From [Eubacterium] yurii (GTDB lineage: Bacteria; Bacillota; Clostridia; Peptostreptococcales; Filifactoraceae), in assembly GCA_900167215.1 (NCBI GenBank), contig FUZS01000013.1, positions 33,591 through 97,590 on the forward strand: DNA of 64,000 nt. The letters are read 5' to 3'. The notes beneath the pieces were generated by a model. The model saw only the letters and a program-made list of their open reading frames with translations. It did no database searches and was not told the DNA's origin. This document shows, piece by piece, positions 11,623 through 21,056 of this stretch. A program made the position numbers and the translations under genes. Positions within the stretch are counted from its first letter, which is position 1; every line of letters starts with the position of its first letter.

Positions 11623-11653
11623 TTTTACAAAAATACATTAGCAGGAGGATAAA

Positions 11654-12250
11654 ATGGCTGGATTGGAAAAAATCCTCGAAGAGATAAAAAGAGAAAATAA
11701 CGAAATTATTTCTAATATAAAAATGGACGCTGAAGAAGCGGCAAGAAAGATGATTGATGACAAAAAAGCTGAACTTGAAGAAAGAGGCAGGTTCATGGAC
11801 AAAAAGATGGAAAAAGTCATCAAACTTGACATCGAAAAAGGCATATCATCTGCCCAATCTCACAAGAGAAAGATGATATTGGAAGAAAAGCAAAAACAAA
11901 TCAAAGATATGGTGGAAAAGGCTAAGGAATATATCAAAAATCTACCTAAGGACGAATATATAGAGTTTTTTGCTAAGATAGCTCAAAGTAGAGCTCATAG
12001 CGAAAACGGAACTATCAGACTAAACAAGACTGATATGGAAAGATACGGCGAAGAATTCGTCCAAAAAATCAACCAAAAACTGTCTGAAAATTCTAAAGGC
12101 ACATTGACTTATGATAATACTCCTTCAGGTGAAAAGACAGGATTTGCCATGATATATAACGATGTGGAAGAAAACTGTTCTATAGAAGCCATATTTTCTG
12201 AAAAATCAGAGTTAATAGCAGATAAGATGAACTCATTCTTGTTTGCCTAA
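11654..12250 (+). CDS. ntpE: V-type ATP synthase subunit E (peripheral stalk)
   Basis: 198 residues. The first 110 are a long charged coiled coil (LEEIKRENNEIISNIKMDAEEAARK), and the rest is a small globular head that binds the B subunit. With NtpF it forms the stator stalk. The RBS is AGGAGG, 8 nt before ATG. It lies between ntpK and ntpC as in other ntp operons, 11 nt before ntpC. Confidence 0.88.
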   Translation: MAGLEKILEEIKRENNEIISNIKMDAEEAARKMIDDKKAELEERGRFMDKKMEKVIKLDIEKGISSAQSHKRKMILEEKQKQIKDMVEKAKEYIKNLPKDEYIEFFAKIAQSRAHSENGTIRLNKTDMERYGEEFVQKINQKLSENSKGTLTYDNTPSGEKTGFAMIYNDVEENCSIEAIFSEKSELIADKMNSFLFA

Positions 12251-12261
12251 GGAGGGCTGAT

Positions 12262-13227
12262 ATGTCAAAAAAAGAATATATCTACGCCGTTGCAAGGATA
12301 AAATCCAAAGAAAATAAACTCTTGGACAATGCAACAGTGGAACAGATGATACAAGCCCCCTCAAAGGATGCCGTCTTAAAAATCCTCAAAGATAAGGGAT
12401 GGGGAGAAAACCTTGACGACGAAAATGAAATACTTTCATCTGAAATGGATAAGATTTGGGAATTCATAGATGAGATTATCATGGATAAGAGCGAGCTTTA
12501 CGCACTTAAGATTGAAAGGGATTTTCACAATATAAAAGTGGAGCTTAAGGCTGATTTTGCCAATAAGTCTCCAAAAGACGCCTATCTAAGATACGGAACT
12601 GTACCTATCAAGGACATCCAAGATATGGTATTAAACAGAGACCTTAACTTCATCCCTGAATATATGCAAAAATACGCATACAAGGCATATAAGTATATGA
12701 TGAAGACAGGAGACGGTCAGCTATGCGATATCATACTTGACAAGGCGGCTCTTGAGATGATGACTGAACTTGCAGAAAAATCAGACAATCATCTGCTCAA
12801 AGAATATGCCTATATCAGGTGTGCAACATCAAATATCAAGACAGCAGTAAGAGGAGCAAAGACAAGAAAAACTAAGATGTTCTTTGATTTAGCTTTAGCA
12901 GAATGTAAAAATTTGAATATAGAACAGCTTGCTACAGCTGCTTCCCAAGGCTTGGAAGCTGTATATAGCTATCTTGAAACTACAGTATTTAAAGAAGTGC
13001 TTGATTTGATAATGGAAGATTTCACAGCTTTTGAAGTGTGGGCTGACAATCAAATCATTAAGATGATAAGAAAAGAAAAATACACTACGACTACCATCAC
13101 TCCTATAGTGGCCTACATCTTGGCAAGAGAAAACGAGATAAAGGTTGCAAGGATATTGTTGGTGGCAAAACAAAACAACCTTCCGGTTGAAGAAATCAAA
13201 AAAAGAATGAGGGATATGTATGTATAA
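12262..13227 (+). CDS. ntpC: V-type ATP synthase subunit C (rotor socket)
   Basis: 321 residues, mostly helical. The subunit is the funnel between the central shaft (D/F) and the membrane ring K. The family N-terminus YIYAVARIKSKENKLL and the C-terminal block EVWADNQIIKMIRKEKYTTTTITPIVAYILARENEIKVARI are clear. It ends with 8 nt overlapping ntpG (shared ATGTATGTATAA), so translation is coupled. Confidence 0.9.
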   Translation: MSKKEYIYAVARIKSKENKLLDNATVEQMIQAPSKDAVLKILKDKGWGENLDDENEILSSEMDKIWEFIDEIIMDKSELYALKIERDFHNIKVELKADFANKSPKDAYLRYGTVPIKDIQDMVLNRDLNFIPEYMQKYAYKAYKYMMKTGDGQLCDIILDKAALEMMTELAEKSDNHLLKEYAYIRCATSNIKTAVRGAKTRKTKMFFDLALAECKNLNIEQLATAASQGLEAVYSYLETTVFKEVLDLIMEDFTAFEVWADNQIIKMIRKEKYTTTTITPIVAYILARENEIKVARILLVAKQNNLPVEEIKKRMRDMYV

Positions 13228-13540
13228 GATAGCGGTAATGGGCGATATGCAAAGCATACAAGGTTTTGCAGCCTTAGGACTGGACACCTTCGTCGTATCC
13301 GATGAAGAAGAATCTATTGCTGTTTTCAAAAAAATAACATCCGACAACTACGGCATCATATATATCACTGAAGCCCTACAAGAAAAAATAGAAAAATATG
13401 TGAACTCTTATACCACTTCTTACCTTCCCGCCATCATACCCATCCCGGGTGTAACAGGCAACACGGGCAAGGGAATGCTAAGTGTGAAAAAGTCGGTAGA
13501 AAGAGCAGTGGGATCGGATATTATATTTGGCAACAATTAA
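13220..13540 (+). CDS. ntpG: V-type ATP synthase subunit F (central shaft)
   Basis: 106 residues with a Rossmann-like fold: KIAVMGDMQSIQGFAALG at the start, IYITEALQEKI in the middle, and the family end IPIPGVTGNTGKGMLSVKKSVERAVGSDI. It binds NtpD to complete the rotating shaft. It overlaps ntpC by 8 nt and lies 22 nt before ntpA. In E. hirae naming this is NtpG, in general naming subunit F. Confidence 0.92.
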   Translation: MYKIAVMGDMQSIQGFAALGLDTFVVSDEEESIAVFKKITSDNYGIIYITEALQEKIEKYVNSYTTSYLPAIIPIPGVTGNTGKGMLSVKKSVERAVGSDIIFGNN

Positions 13541-13562
13541 AATGAGAAGGTGATTAAACAAA

Positions 13563-15332
13563 ATGAGCGGAATCATAAAAAAAGTGGCGGGACCGCTGGT
13601 AATAGCGACAAATATGAGAGATGCCAACATGTACGACGTTGTGCGTGTAAGTGAGCAAAGACTCATAGGCGAAATAATAGAAATGCACGGCGACGAGGCA
13701 TCAATACAGGTATACGAAGAAACATCAGGACTAAAACCGGGCGGACCTGTAGAATCTACAGGAGTTCCACTAAGCGTTGAGCTTGCTCCGGGACTTATTG
13801 GCGGTATGTTCGACGGTATACAAAGACCTCTTGAAGGAATTATGGAAAGAGTAGGTACAAACCTTGTAAGAGGAGTTGAAGTGCCTTCCCTTGACAGAGG
13901 TAAAAAATGGTATTTCAAGCCTGCAGTTAATGAAGGCGATACTGTAGAACAAGGCGACATACTTGGTACAGTAGAAGAAACTGAAGTTGTTCAACAAAGG
14001 ATAATGGTGCCTTATGGAGTAAAGGGAGTAGTCAAATCAATTTCTGAAGGAAGCTTCACAATTGAAGAAACTATAGCCGTTATACAAGATGAAGACAATA
14101 ACCAAAAAAATGTAACAATGCTGCAAAAATGGCCGGTAAGAAGAGGAAGACCTTACAAGCAAAAGATAAACCCTAAGATGCCTCTACTTACAGGACAAAG
14201 AGTAATAGACACTATGTTCCCTATAGCTAAGGGCGGTGTTGCGGCAGTACCCGGACCATTTGGTAGCGGTAAGACAGTCGTACAACATCAGCTTGCAAAA
14301 TGGGCGGATGCAGACATAGTTGTATATATAGGATGCGGAGAACGCGGTAACGAAATGACTGACGTTCTTAACGAATTCCCTGAACTGGTTGACCCTAAGA
14401 CAGGCAAATCGCTGATGCAAAGAACTGTACTTATAGCCAACACATCAGACATGCCCGTTGCAGCTCGTGAAGCCTCAATATACGTAGGTATCACCATAGC
14501 TGAATATTTCAGAGACATGGGCTATTCAGTTGCGCTAATGGCGGACTCTACATCAAGATGGGCGGAAGCACTTAGAGAAATGTCAGGTAGACTTGAAGAA
14601 ATGCCGGGTGAAGAAGGATATCCTGCTTACCTTGGAAGTAGACTTGCACAATTCTACGAAAGAGCAGGACTTGTATACTCACTTGGAAAAGAGCCGAGAC
14701 AAGGAGCACTATCAGTAATCGGTGCGGTTTCTCCTCCGGGCGGGGACATATCTGAACCGGTATCACAGGCTACACTTAGAATAGTAAAGGTCTTCTGGGG
14801 ACTTGACTCAAACCTTGCATACAGAAGACACTTCCCTGCTATCAACTGGTTGACAAGCTACTCTCTATACACAGATAACCTTGCAGACTGGTTCAACACA
14901 AATGTAGATGAAAAATGGATGGATTTGAGATCAAGATTTACAATATTGCTCCACGAAGAATCAGAGCTTGAAGAAATAGTAAAACTTGTCGGAATGGACG
15001 CACTTTCAGCATCAGACAGACTGAAACTTGAAGTGGCACGTTCTATAAGAGAGGACTACCTTCACCAAATAGCCTTCCATGAGATAGACACATACACATC
15101 ATCACATAAGCAATTTAAGATGATGACTATAATACTTGCATTTTACGATGAGGCTCAAAGAGCTTTGGACGCAGGTGTGAAGATAGACAAACTTGTAAAA
15201 ATGCCTATAAGAGAAAGAATAGGAAGATTTAAATATACAAAAGAAAACGAAGTCGATACAGTATTTGATACTATACTAAAAGACTTGCAACTTGATATAC
15301 AAACATTAATACAAGATAAGGAGGAAGAATAA
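13563..15332 (+). CDS. ntpA: V-type ATP synthase catalytic subunit A
   Basis: 589 residues, the usual size. It is the catalytic subunit of the V1 head. The Walker A loop GPFGSGKT is at residues 231-238, the catalytic Glu lies in [13 protein letters not shown] near 260, and [33 protein letters not shown] holds Walker B and the family signature. The bulge ('non-homologous') region near 100-190 that marks A subunits is present. The stop codon overlaps the ntpB start by one base (TAATG). Confidence 0.97.
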   Translation: MSGIIKKVAGPLVIATNMRDANMYDVVRVSEQRLIGEIIEMHGDEASIQVYEETSGLKPGGPVESTGVPLSVELAPGLIGGMFDGIQRPLEGIMERVGTNLVRGVEVPSLDRGKKWYFKPAVNEGDTVEQGDILGTVEETEVVQQRIMVPYGVKGVVKSISEGSFTIEETIAVIQDEDNNQKNVTMLQKWPVRRGRPYKQKINPKMPLLTGQRVIDTMFPIAKGGVAAVPGPFGSGKTVVQHQLAKWADADIVVYIGCGERGNEMTDVLNEFPELVDPKTGKSLMQRTVLIANTSDMPVAAREASIYVGITIAEYFRDMGYSVALMADSTSRWAEALREMSGRLEEMPGEEGYPAYLGSRLAQFYERAGLVYSLGKEPRQGALSVIGAVSPPGGDISEPVSQATLRIVKVFWGLDSNLAYRRHFPAINWLTSYSLYTDNLADWFNTNVDEKWMDLRSRFTILLHEESELEEIVKLVGMDALSASDRLKLEVARSIREDYLHQIAFHEIDTYTSSHKQFKMMTIILAFYDEAQRALDAGVKIDKLVKMPIRERIGRFKYTKENEVDTVFDTILKDLQLDIQTLIQDKEEE

Positions 15333-16711
15333 TGGCAAAAGAATATAAGACGATACAAGAAGTAGCCGGTCCCCTTATGCTGGTAAAAGATGTTGAAAAT
15401 GTAGCCTATGACGAGCTTGGTGAAATAGAGCTGTCAAACGGCGAAAAAAGACGTTGCAAAGTATTGGAGATAAATGGCTCAAATGCCTTGGTACAGTTGT
15501 TTGAAAGCTCAACAGGTATCAACCTTTCAGACAGTAAGGTAAGATTCTTGGGAAGAAGTATGGAGCTTGCCGTATCACCAGATATGCTTGGCCGTGTATT
15601 TGACGGACTTGGCAGACCTATAGATGACGGTCCTGAGATACTACCTGAAAAAAGAGTTGACATCAACGGTGTACCTATCAATCCTGCTGCAAGAGACTAT
15701 CCGCAAGAGTTTATCCAAACGGGAGTATCTGCTATAGACGGACTTAATACCTTGGTTAGAGGACAAAAGTTGCCTATATTTTCTGCCAGCGGTTTGCCAC
15801 ACTCAAGACTTGCCGCACAGATTGCAAGACAGGCACAGGTTAGAGGTACTACAGATCCTTTTGCCGTTGTATTTGCTGCAATGGGTATAACATTTGAAGA
15901 AGCAAACTACTTTACAGAAAGCTTCAGAGATACAGGAGCCTTGGAAAGAACTGTAATGTTCGTCAACCTTGCCAATGACCCTGCGGTAGAAAGAATATCT
16001 ACACCGAGAATGGCGCTTACAGCTGCCGAATACCTTGCATTTGACCAAGGAATGCACGTGCTTGTAATATTGACAGACATCACAAACTACGCTGACTCTC
16101 TACGTGAAGTATCAGCTGCAAGAAAGGAAGTACCGGGAAGAAGAGGATATCCCGGATACATGTATACCGACCTTGCTACAATGTATGAAAGAGCAGGAAG
16201 AAAGAAAGGCTCTAAGGGAAGTATCACCATGATACCTATATTGACGATGCCTGAAGATGACAAGACTCACCCGATACCTGACCTTACAGGATATATCACG
16301 GAAGGACAGATAATACTTTCTCGTGACTTATATAGACAAAACTTAACTCCTCCGGTAGACGTATTACCGTCACTATCTCGTCTTAAAGACAAGGGTATAG
16401 GCGAAGGAAAGACAAGAGCAGATCACGCCGACACTATGAACCAACTTTTTGCAGCCTATGCCAGAGGTAAGGAAGCAAAGGAACTGATGGTCGTACTTGG
16501 AGAAGCTGCACTTACAGATATAGATCTTCTATATGCAAAATTTGCTGACGAATTTGAAAAGCAATATGTATCACAAGGCTACTCAGCAAACAGATCTATA
16601 GAAGAAACTCTAAACTTAGGCTGGAAACTGCTATCCATATTGCCAAGAACAGAACTTAAGAGAATAAAAGACGAATACCTTGATCAATACTACGGAAAGG
16701 TTAATGAATAA
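15332..16711 (+). CDS. ntpB: V-type ATP synthase regulatory subunit B
   Basis: 459 residues. It alternates with NtpA in the hexameric head and completes the nucleotide site, but has no own P-loop: the matching place reads [17 protein letters not shown]. The family signature [22 protein letters not shown] near 270 and [18 protein letters not shown] near 350 are clear. RBS AGGAGG lies within the end of ntpA. After this gene the operon is interrupted by a 447-bp spacer before ntpD, which is unusual. Confidence 0.97.
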   Translation: MAKEYKTIQEVAGPLMLVKDVENVAYDELGEIELSNGEKRRCKVLEINGSNALVQLFESSTGINLSDSKVRFLGRSMELAVSPDMLGRVFDGLGRPIDDGPEILPEKRVDINGVPINPAARDYPQEFIQTGVSAIDGLNTLVRGQKLPIFSASGLPHSRLAAQIARQAQVRGTTDPFAVVFAAMGITFEEANYFTESFRDTGALERTVMFVNLANDPAVERISTPRMALTAAEYLAFDQGMHVLVILTDITNYADSLREVSAARKEVPGRRGYPGYMYTDLATMYERAGRKKGSKGSITMIPILTMPEDDKTHPIPDLTGYITEGQIILSRDLYRQNLTPPVDVLPSLSRLKDKGIGEGKTRADHADTMNQLFAAYARGKEAKELMVVLGEAALTDIDLLYAKFADEFEKQYVSQGYSANRSIEETLNLGWKLLSILPRTELKRIKDEYLDQYYGKVNE

Positions 16712-16768
16712 TATAAAAGCTGATATTATTTAGTAAATAGATTATTATACTGATATCTACCAACTCTT

Positions 16769-16892
16769 ATACCAAGTTTTAATTTAATAAGGGATAAAAT
16801 ATTTTTAGACATTTATAATAATGTGATACATCATATAGCATTACAATAAATTCCCAATAAATATCCATATATTAAACAGATAATAATGGTAT
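16769..16892 (+). repeat. MITE-like repeat family A, diverged copy
   Basis: 124 bp bounded by ATACCAAG and ATGGTAT, with the interior blocks GGATAAAAT near the left and CCATATATTAAACAGATAATA near the right. These match the family A copies at 18018 and 30394 in order and spacing. It lies inside the ntpB-ntpD spacer. Confidence 0.6.
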
Positions 16893-16999
16893 AAAATTCT
16901 AATTTATCAGATTTTGATAGATATAAAAGGAGATTTATTTACTTATTAAATATAGCTATAAAAAAACAACAACACTTGCCTTATATAACAGAATAATAC

Positions 17000-17043
17000 T
17001 AAAATTCAATAAAATATTGTATAGTATATTTTATTGAATTTTA
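17000..17043. repeat. 18-bp perfect inverted repeat between ntpB and ntpD
   Basis: TAAAATTCAATAAAATAT (17000-17017) is followed by an 8-nt loop and its exact complement (17026-17043). The left flank AATACTAAAATTCAATAAAAT looks like the left end of family A, so it may be a collapsed copy of that repeat. It lacks a T-run clean enough for a strong terminator but could slow transcription or process the mRNA. Confidence 0.65.
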
Positions 17044-17158
17044 ATGATTTCATAAATATTATGGTATTTTCAACTAAATACATTAGAGTATAAACTTATA
17101 AATATACAAATATAAGGCAGGTCTTTACGACAAAACAAACACGGAAAGGAGAGATAAT

Positions 17159-17818
17159 TTGGCTAACAAGACTGTTAATCCTACGAGAATGGAGCTTACA
17201 AGACTCAAAAGAAAGCTCAAGACAGCAGTAAGAGGTCATAAACTCCTAAAAGACAAAAGAGATGAACTGATGAAACAATTTCTCGATATGGTCAGGATAA
17301 ACAAGGCTCTTAGAGAAACTGTAGAAGAAAAGATAAAAAAATCAAACAAGCAATTTGCACTTGCATCTGCTGCAATGTCAAAAGAAATACTTGACGCTGC
17401 ACTGATGGCACCAAAGCAAGAAGTGTTTTTGGATGTAAAAAGCAAAAACGTCATGAGTGTAAGCATACCGGTATTTGAGACAAAGACAAAGTCTGAAGAT
17501 CCAAACGACATATACTCTTATGGCTATGCCTTTACATCACCGGAACTTGACGACTCTGTCAAAGATCTCGCCGACGTACTGCCTGATTTGCTCAAATTGG
17601 CTGAATGTGAAAAATCTTGCCAACTCATGGCAAGTGAGATAGAAAAGACAAGAAGAAGAGTTAATGCTCTTGAACACGTCATGATACCGGAAATGCAGCA
17701 AAACATTAAATATATAGTGATGAAACTCGACGAAAACGAAAGAAGTACACAGATAAGACTGATGAAGGTCAAAGATATGGTGTTGGAGCAAAAACATCAC
17801 TACAAGGAAAAAGAATAG
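17159..17818 (+). CDS. ntpD: V-type ATP synthase subunit D (central shaft)
   Basis: 219 residues, forming the long coiled-coil axle that turns in the head. The family start NPTRMELTRLKRKLKTAVRGHKLLKDKRDELM is clear, and a second long helix near the end (ECEKSCQLMASEIEKTRRRVNALEHVMIP) completes the antiparallel coil. The start is TTG 17159 with AAAGGAG 6-8 nt ahead (MANKTVNPTR). It closes the ntpFIKECGABD set but is separated from ntpB by a repeat-filled spacer, so it may have its own promoter or depend on readthrough. Confidence 0.93.
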   Translation: MANKTVNPTRMELTRLKRKLKTAVRGHKLLKDKRDELMKQFLDMVRINKALRETVEEKIKKSNKQFALASAAMSKEILDAALMAPKQEVFLDVKSKNVMSVSIPVFETKTKSEDPNDIYSYGYAFTSPELDDSVKDLADVLPDLLKLAECEKSCQLMASEIEKTRRRVNALEHVMIPEMQQNIKYIVMKLDENERSTQIRLMKVKDMVLEQKHHYKEKE

Positions 17819-17835
17819 TTATATTTCAAAAGATG

Positions 17836-17864
17836 TTGACATTGACAATATACTTTGATATACT
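17836..17864 (+). promoter_or_regulatory. sigma-A promoter of a structured leader
   Basis: TTGACA at 17836-17841, a 17-nt spacer and TATACT at 17859-17864. Transcription should begin near 17871, at the first base of the hairpin-rich leader. A second TTGACA overlaps at 17842. Confidence 0.7.
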
Positions 17865-17870
17865 AATCTT

Positions 17871-17988
17871 AGGAAGATATGTTCCGTCAAAGACGGAATG
17901 TTAAAGAAGGTGTCTCACTACCTATATCCCAAAGGTGAAACGTTAAAGTCAGCGGAGTAGGTTATATTACCTCTCCGCTTTTATTTTA
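17871..17988 (+). ncRNA. structured leader RNA with terminator, riboswitch-like, class unknown
   Basis: Directly after a near-consensus promoter the RNA would fold a perfect 7-bp hairpin (TTCCGTC, AAA, GACGGAA), a second weak stem (AGGT...ACCT), and then an intrinsic terminator: AGCGGAG-T-AGGT pairs with ACCT-CTCCGCT (17951-17979) before a T-rich run. The word GTTAAAG occurs twice (after hairpin 1 and before the terminator). A ribosome site and ATG follow 13 nt later. Promoter, aptamer-sized domain, terminator and then RBS is the layout of a transcriptional riboswitch. I cannot match it to a named class (not TPP, SAM, lysine, glycine, c-di-GMP-I, preQ1 or T-box by eye). Confidence 0.5.
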
Positions 17989-18001
17989 AGGAGAATAAAA
18001 A

Positions 18002-18031
18002 ATGTGTTCAGCGATTTATACTAAAATCTAA
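18002..18031 (+). pseudogene. start of a choloylglycine-hydrolase-like gene, cut off by a repeat
   Basis: AAGGAG (17988-17993) precedes ATG 18002, and the reading is MCSAIYTKI then stop. Met-Cys followed by (S/T)AI is the typical start of choloylglycine hydrolase/penicillin V acylase Ntn hydrolases, whose Cys2 is the nucleophile. From 18018 the DNA is a family A repeat, so the gene has lost everything after about the sixth codon. With only nine codons the family call is a guess; that a gene once followed the leader is better supported. Confidence 0.35.
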
Positions 18032-18143
18032 TAAAATAATGGATAAAATACTTTAGTTGTATTTATAATTAAATCAAATGACATACACTATTTTATTAAG
18101 AAGCTTTGATTAAAATTTCCATAGATTAAATAGATAATAGTAT
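18018..18143 (+). repeat. MITE-like repeat family A
   Basis: 126 bp from ATACTAAAATCTAATAAAAT to AAATAGATAATAGTAT. It shares both ends, the length and the blocks ATAATGGATAAAATA and ATACACTAT with the copy at 30394-30519. The two ends are imperfect inverted repeats (ATACTA...TAGTAT). Confidence 0.8.
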
Positions 18144-18337
18144 TAGAAGATAAGAAATATAAAAATCTATTGTTGAAAGAATGCAGTTTTCGTTTAAAAA
18201 TAGAAGAAAAAGTATTAAAAAATGTTGAGAAAACTTACTACAAACAAAAGGAAACAGGAAATGTAAGAAGGGCTTACTGCAACTATTCATTATTAGAAAA
18301 ATCAATGCAAACTTGGAAGAAACTACATAATTTATAA
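18140..18337 (+). pseudogene. orphan 3' coding fragment after the repeat
   Basis: A frame runs from the end of the family A repeat to TAA at 18335-18337, about 65 residues. It is rich in Lys, Glu and Tyr and ends NYSLLEKSMQTWKKLHNL. It has no good start codon or ribosome site. It looks like the tail of a real protein, perhaps of the gene interrupted at 18018, but the family is not recognised. Confidence 0.35.
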
Positions 18338-18366
18338 ATAATAGATTTTCTATGAGGGTGTTGGCT

Positions 18367-19052
18367 ATGAAATGCGAAAACTGTGATTATGAATTGATAG
18401 GTTTTGAAGAGGACTCCTTCCTCTGTCCAAAATGTGGAAATATAATCGTTGAAAATTCTATTAAAGTAAAATCAAAACAACTAATTATAAACTATTCAAG
18501 TGAATTCCAAAAAAAGGTAAGGATATTGACAAAAATATCTGAAAGTTTGTCTCTTTTCCCTTTTATATTATTTTTTTTATTTATGTTCACATTATTTGGA
18601 TTTGGCACTCTTCCTTTAGATGTTTTAAAATCAGGAAATCATGTAGGGGGCTTTAAGGGTGAATTTCCCCCTGCCATTATAATAAACGGTATATATTGGC
18701 CTACTGAAAAAATAGAATAAACTTTAGTAGAAAGATATTCGGATGCAAATATTTTTCTTCATATAGAATATATGTTTACAGAGCTGTAAGGTTTGTTGTA
18801 TATATTATCTGCTTTTATCTCATCTTTAAGTATATAGATGATTTTCTTATTCCATATATAATAGAAAACAGTCGTGATGACTTAGCACCTAATAGTTTGG
18901 CACTTGCAATAAAAAATGAAAAATTTGCTTGTACTTTTATTTTGGTGTATAGCTTTATATCTCATATTATTATCGACATTATAGACATCTATGCTGAAAA
19001 TTGTGCTTATAATATCAATCAGGAAATAAAAAAATATTGTAAATATTATTAA
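18367..19052 (+). pseudogene. zinc-ribbon membrane protein, tandem copy 1, frameshifted
   Basis: It starts MKCENCDYELIGFEED and carries two CxxC knuckles (KCENC, LCPKC), a zinc ribbon. A hydrophobic segment follows at about residues 55-75. The frame ends at 18720 just after an A-run (18707-18712); shifting by one base restores the homology to copies 2 and 3 through RKIFGCKYF, YIICFYLIFKYIDDF and HIIIDIIDIYAENCAYNINQEIKKYCKYY to 19052. So this is a once full-length gene of about 228 residues, or one that needs frameshifting. RBS AGGGTG precedes ATG 18367. Function unknown. Confidence 0.65.
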
Positions 19053-19299
19053 AAAATTTCCTGTCAGATTTTAATTCAACACTGATATATACAATAATTT
19101 CATCCATATACGTATTTAAATTGAATTAGATATCCATAACTTAACTATATTCTTCTAAATATATTTTATATGATTTATAAAGTAATAATTTACAGTTTTC
19201 AAAATATAAATATTATTTTAATTCTATTATAACTAAACATATTTGAGATAGTGTTATAAACAACTATATAATTGAATGCTATTTATAAGGGTGTTGGCT
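19053..19299 (+). repeat. duplicated spacer, copy 1
   Basis: This intergenic spacer between zinc-ribbon genes 1 and 2 is nearly identical to the spacer at 19978-20224. The identity includes the promoter-proximal stretch GATAGTGTTATAAACAACTA and the AAGGGTGTT ribosome site. It shows a duplication unit of about 925-933 bp. Confidence 0.8.
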
Positions 19300-19977
19300 A
19301 TGAAATGCGAAAATTGTGATTATGAATTGATAGGTTTTGAAGAAGAGTATTTCCTCTGTCCCAAATGTGGAAATATAATAGTGAAAAACTGTATTAAAGT
19401 AAAATCAAAACAACTAATTATAAACTATTCAAGTGAATTTCAAAAAAAGATAAGGTTATTGAAAAAGGTATCACTATTTTTTTCTCTTTCTTCATTTATA
19501 TTATTTTTTATACTGTATTTTACTTTATTTGGCTTTGGAGATATGAGTGATGTTTTAGAGTATCATGCCAGGAGAGGTTATACAATGGATTCAATCCCAG
19601 GATTTATAATCCCCCTTATATATGGAGCTACAGAAACGTGGATAAATGTTATCAGACAGATCTTTGGCTGTAAATATTTCTTTTCATTTAGAATATATGT
19701 TTACAGAGTTGTCAGGATTGCCCTATATATAATCTCCATCTATCTTGTATCTAAATATGTAGATTTTTTCATTATACCTTATATAATGGAACATCACTAT
19801 GAGAATTTACCTCTTGATAAATTAGCTCTTGCAATAAAAAATGAAAGATTAGGCTGTCAAATTTTAGTTATATATTCTTTTATAACTCATATTATTATCG
19901 AAATTATAGACATATATGTTAAAAATTGTGCTTATAATATCAATCAGGAGATAAAAAAATATTGCGAATATTATTAA
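19300..19977 (+). CDS. zinc-ribbon membrane protein, tandem copy 2
   Basis: 225 residues from ATG 19300 (AAGGGTG 6 nt upstream; longer in-frame starts lie before that site). An N-terminal zinc ribbon (MKCENCDYEL...FLCPKCGN) is followed by about four hydrophobic segments (near 53-75, 95-110, 135-160, 185-210) and a polar tail, CAYNINQEIKKYCEYY. A zinc ribbon fused to a membrane domain is common in small sensors and transporters of unknown role. It is the intact middle member of a three-gene tandem family; its 5' and 3' ends are much closer to copy 1 than its centre is. Confidence 0.7.
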   Translation: MKCENCDYELIGFEEEYFLCPKCGNIIVKNCIKVKSKQLIINYSSEFQKKIRLLKKVSLFFSLSSFILFFILYFTLFGFGDMSDVLEYHARRGYTMDSIPGFIIPLIYGATETWINVIRQIFGCKYFFSFRIYVYRVVRIALYIISIYLVSKYVDFFIIPYIMEHHYENLPLDKLALAIKNERLGCQILVIYSFITHIIIEIIDIYVKNCAYNINQEIKKYCEYY

Positions 19978-20224
19978 AAAATTTCCTGTCAGATTTTAAT
20001 TTAACACTAACATATACAATAATTTCATCCATATACGTATTTAAATTGAATTAGATATCCATAACCTATCTATATTTTTCTAAATATATTTTATATGATT
20101 TATAAAGTAATAATTTACAGTTTTCAACATATAAATATTATTTTAATTCTATTATAGCAAAAAATATTTTAGATAGTGTTATAAACAACTATATAATTGA
20201 ATGTTATTTATAAGGGTGTTAGCT
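19978..20224 (+). repeat. duplicated spacer, copy 2
   Basis: Second copy of the spacer described at 19053-19299, with only scattered differences. The spacers are clearly more alike than the coding parts of copies 2 and 3. Confidence 0.8.
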
Positions 20225-20890
20225 ATGAAATGTGGCAATGAAGAATGTAATTATGAATTGGTAGGTTTTGAAGAAGAGTATTTCCTCTGTCCAAAATGTG
20301 GAAATATCATAGTGGAAAATGCAGTCAAAGTAAAATCCACGCTTTTGATTAAAAACTATGCATATGATTTTCAAAAGAAGATAAAAAAACTTACAAATAT
20401 TTCAGAATGCATATCTATTTCTGTATTAGCATTGTTTTTCCTACTCAAATTGACTCTATACGGAGGATTGGGTGTTCTAACATCGGATATATTAAAATAT
20501 GAACCTCGTCCCAGCGGATTTAAAATGGATTTACCCCCTGTAATTGTAGTAAACACTATATACTGGGTAACTGAAAAAAAAATAAGCTTTTGCAGAAAGC
20601 TATTTGGTTATAGATACAGAGCCGTTAGAATTTTACTATATATTATTTCAACCTACCTTGTCTTTAAATATGTGGAGTTTATCTATTTACCATATATAGT
20701 AGAACACCAACGTAAAGATTTACCCATTGATAAATTGCTCTTTGCACTTAAAAATGAGGAATTTATTAGCAAAGTCATGCTTATATACGGATTGGTATCT
20801 CACATAATAATAGACATCATAGATATCTATGTGGAAGACTGTGCCTACAAGATAAATCGCGAGATAAAAGAATACTCTTCAAAATATTAG
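20225..20890 (+). CDS. zinc-ribbon membrane protein, tandem copy 3
   Basis: 221 residues from ATG 20225, with AAGGGTG upstream as in copy 2. The first knuckle is widened to CxxxxC (MKCGNEECNYEL); the second is LCPKC. The membrane part is homologous to copies 1 and 2 but the most diverged (for example FLLKLTLYGGLGVLTSDILKY against FILYFTLFGFGDMSDVLEY). The end is HIIIDIIDIYVEDCAYKINREIKEY. No family function is known to me. A family B repeat begins directly after the stop codon. Confidence 0.7.
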   Translation: MKCGNEECNYELVGFEEEYFLCPKCGNIIVENAVKVKSTLLIKNYAYDFQKKIKKLTNISECISISVLALFFLLKLTLYGGLGVLTSDILKYEPRPSGFKMDLPPVIVVNTIYWVTEKKISFCRKLFGYRYRAVRILLYIISTYLVFKYVEFIYLPYIVEHQRKDLPIDKLLFALKNEEFISKVMLIYGLVSHIIIDIIDIYVEDCAYKINREIKEYSSKY

Positions 20891-20892
20891 TA

Positions 20893-21007
20893 ATACTAAA
20901 AACCAATTAAATAGTCCAAAAATATATTAATGGTGAATTGTTTAAGACTGAAAAAGATAATGTTTCAATAAATCCAAATATATGACATTATAAACGGTGA
21001 TTAGTAT
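20893..21007 (+). repeat. MITE-like repeat family B
   Basis: 115 bp from ATACTAAAAACCAATTAAAT to GGTGATTAGTAT, directly after the third zinc-ribbon gene. It is the closest match of the copy at 7946-8061 and, inverted, of 1693-1805. Confidence 0.8.
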
Positions 21008-21056
21008 AATACTAAATTTTATAAAGTTGTAATGTTATTCCAAATATATCGCTCAA

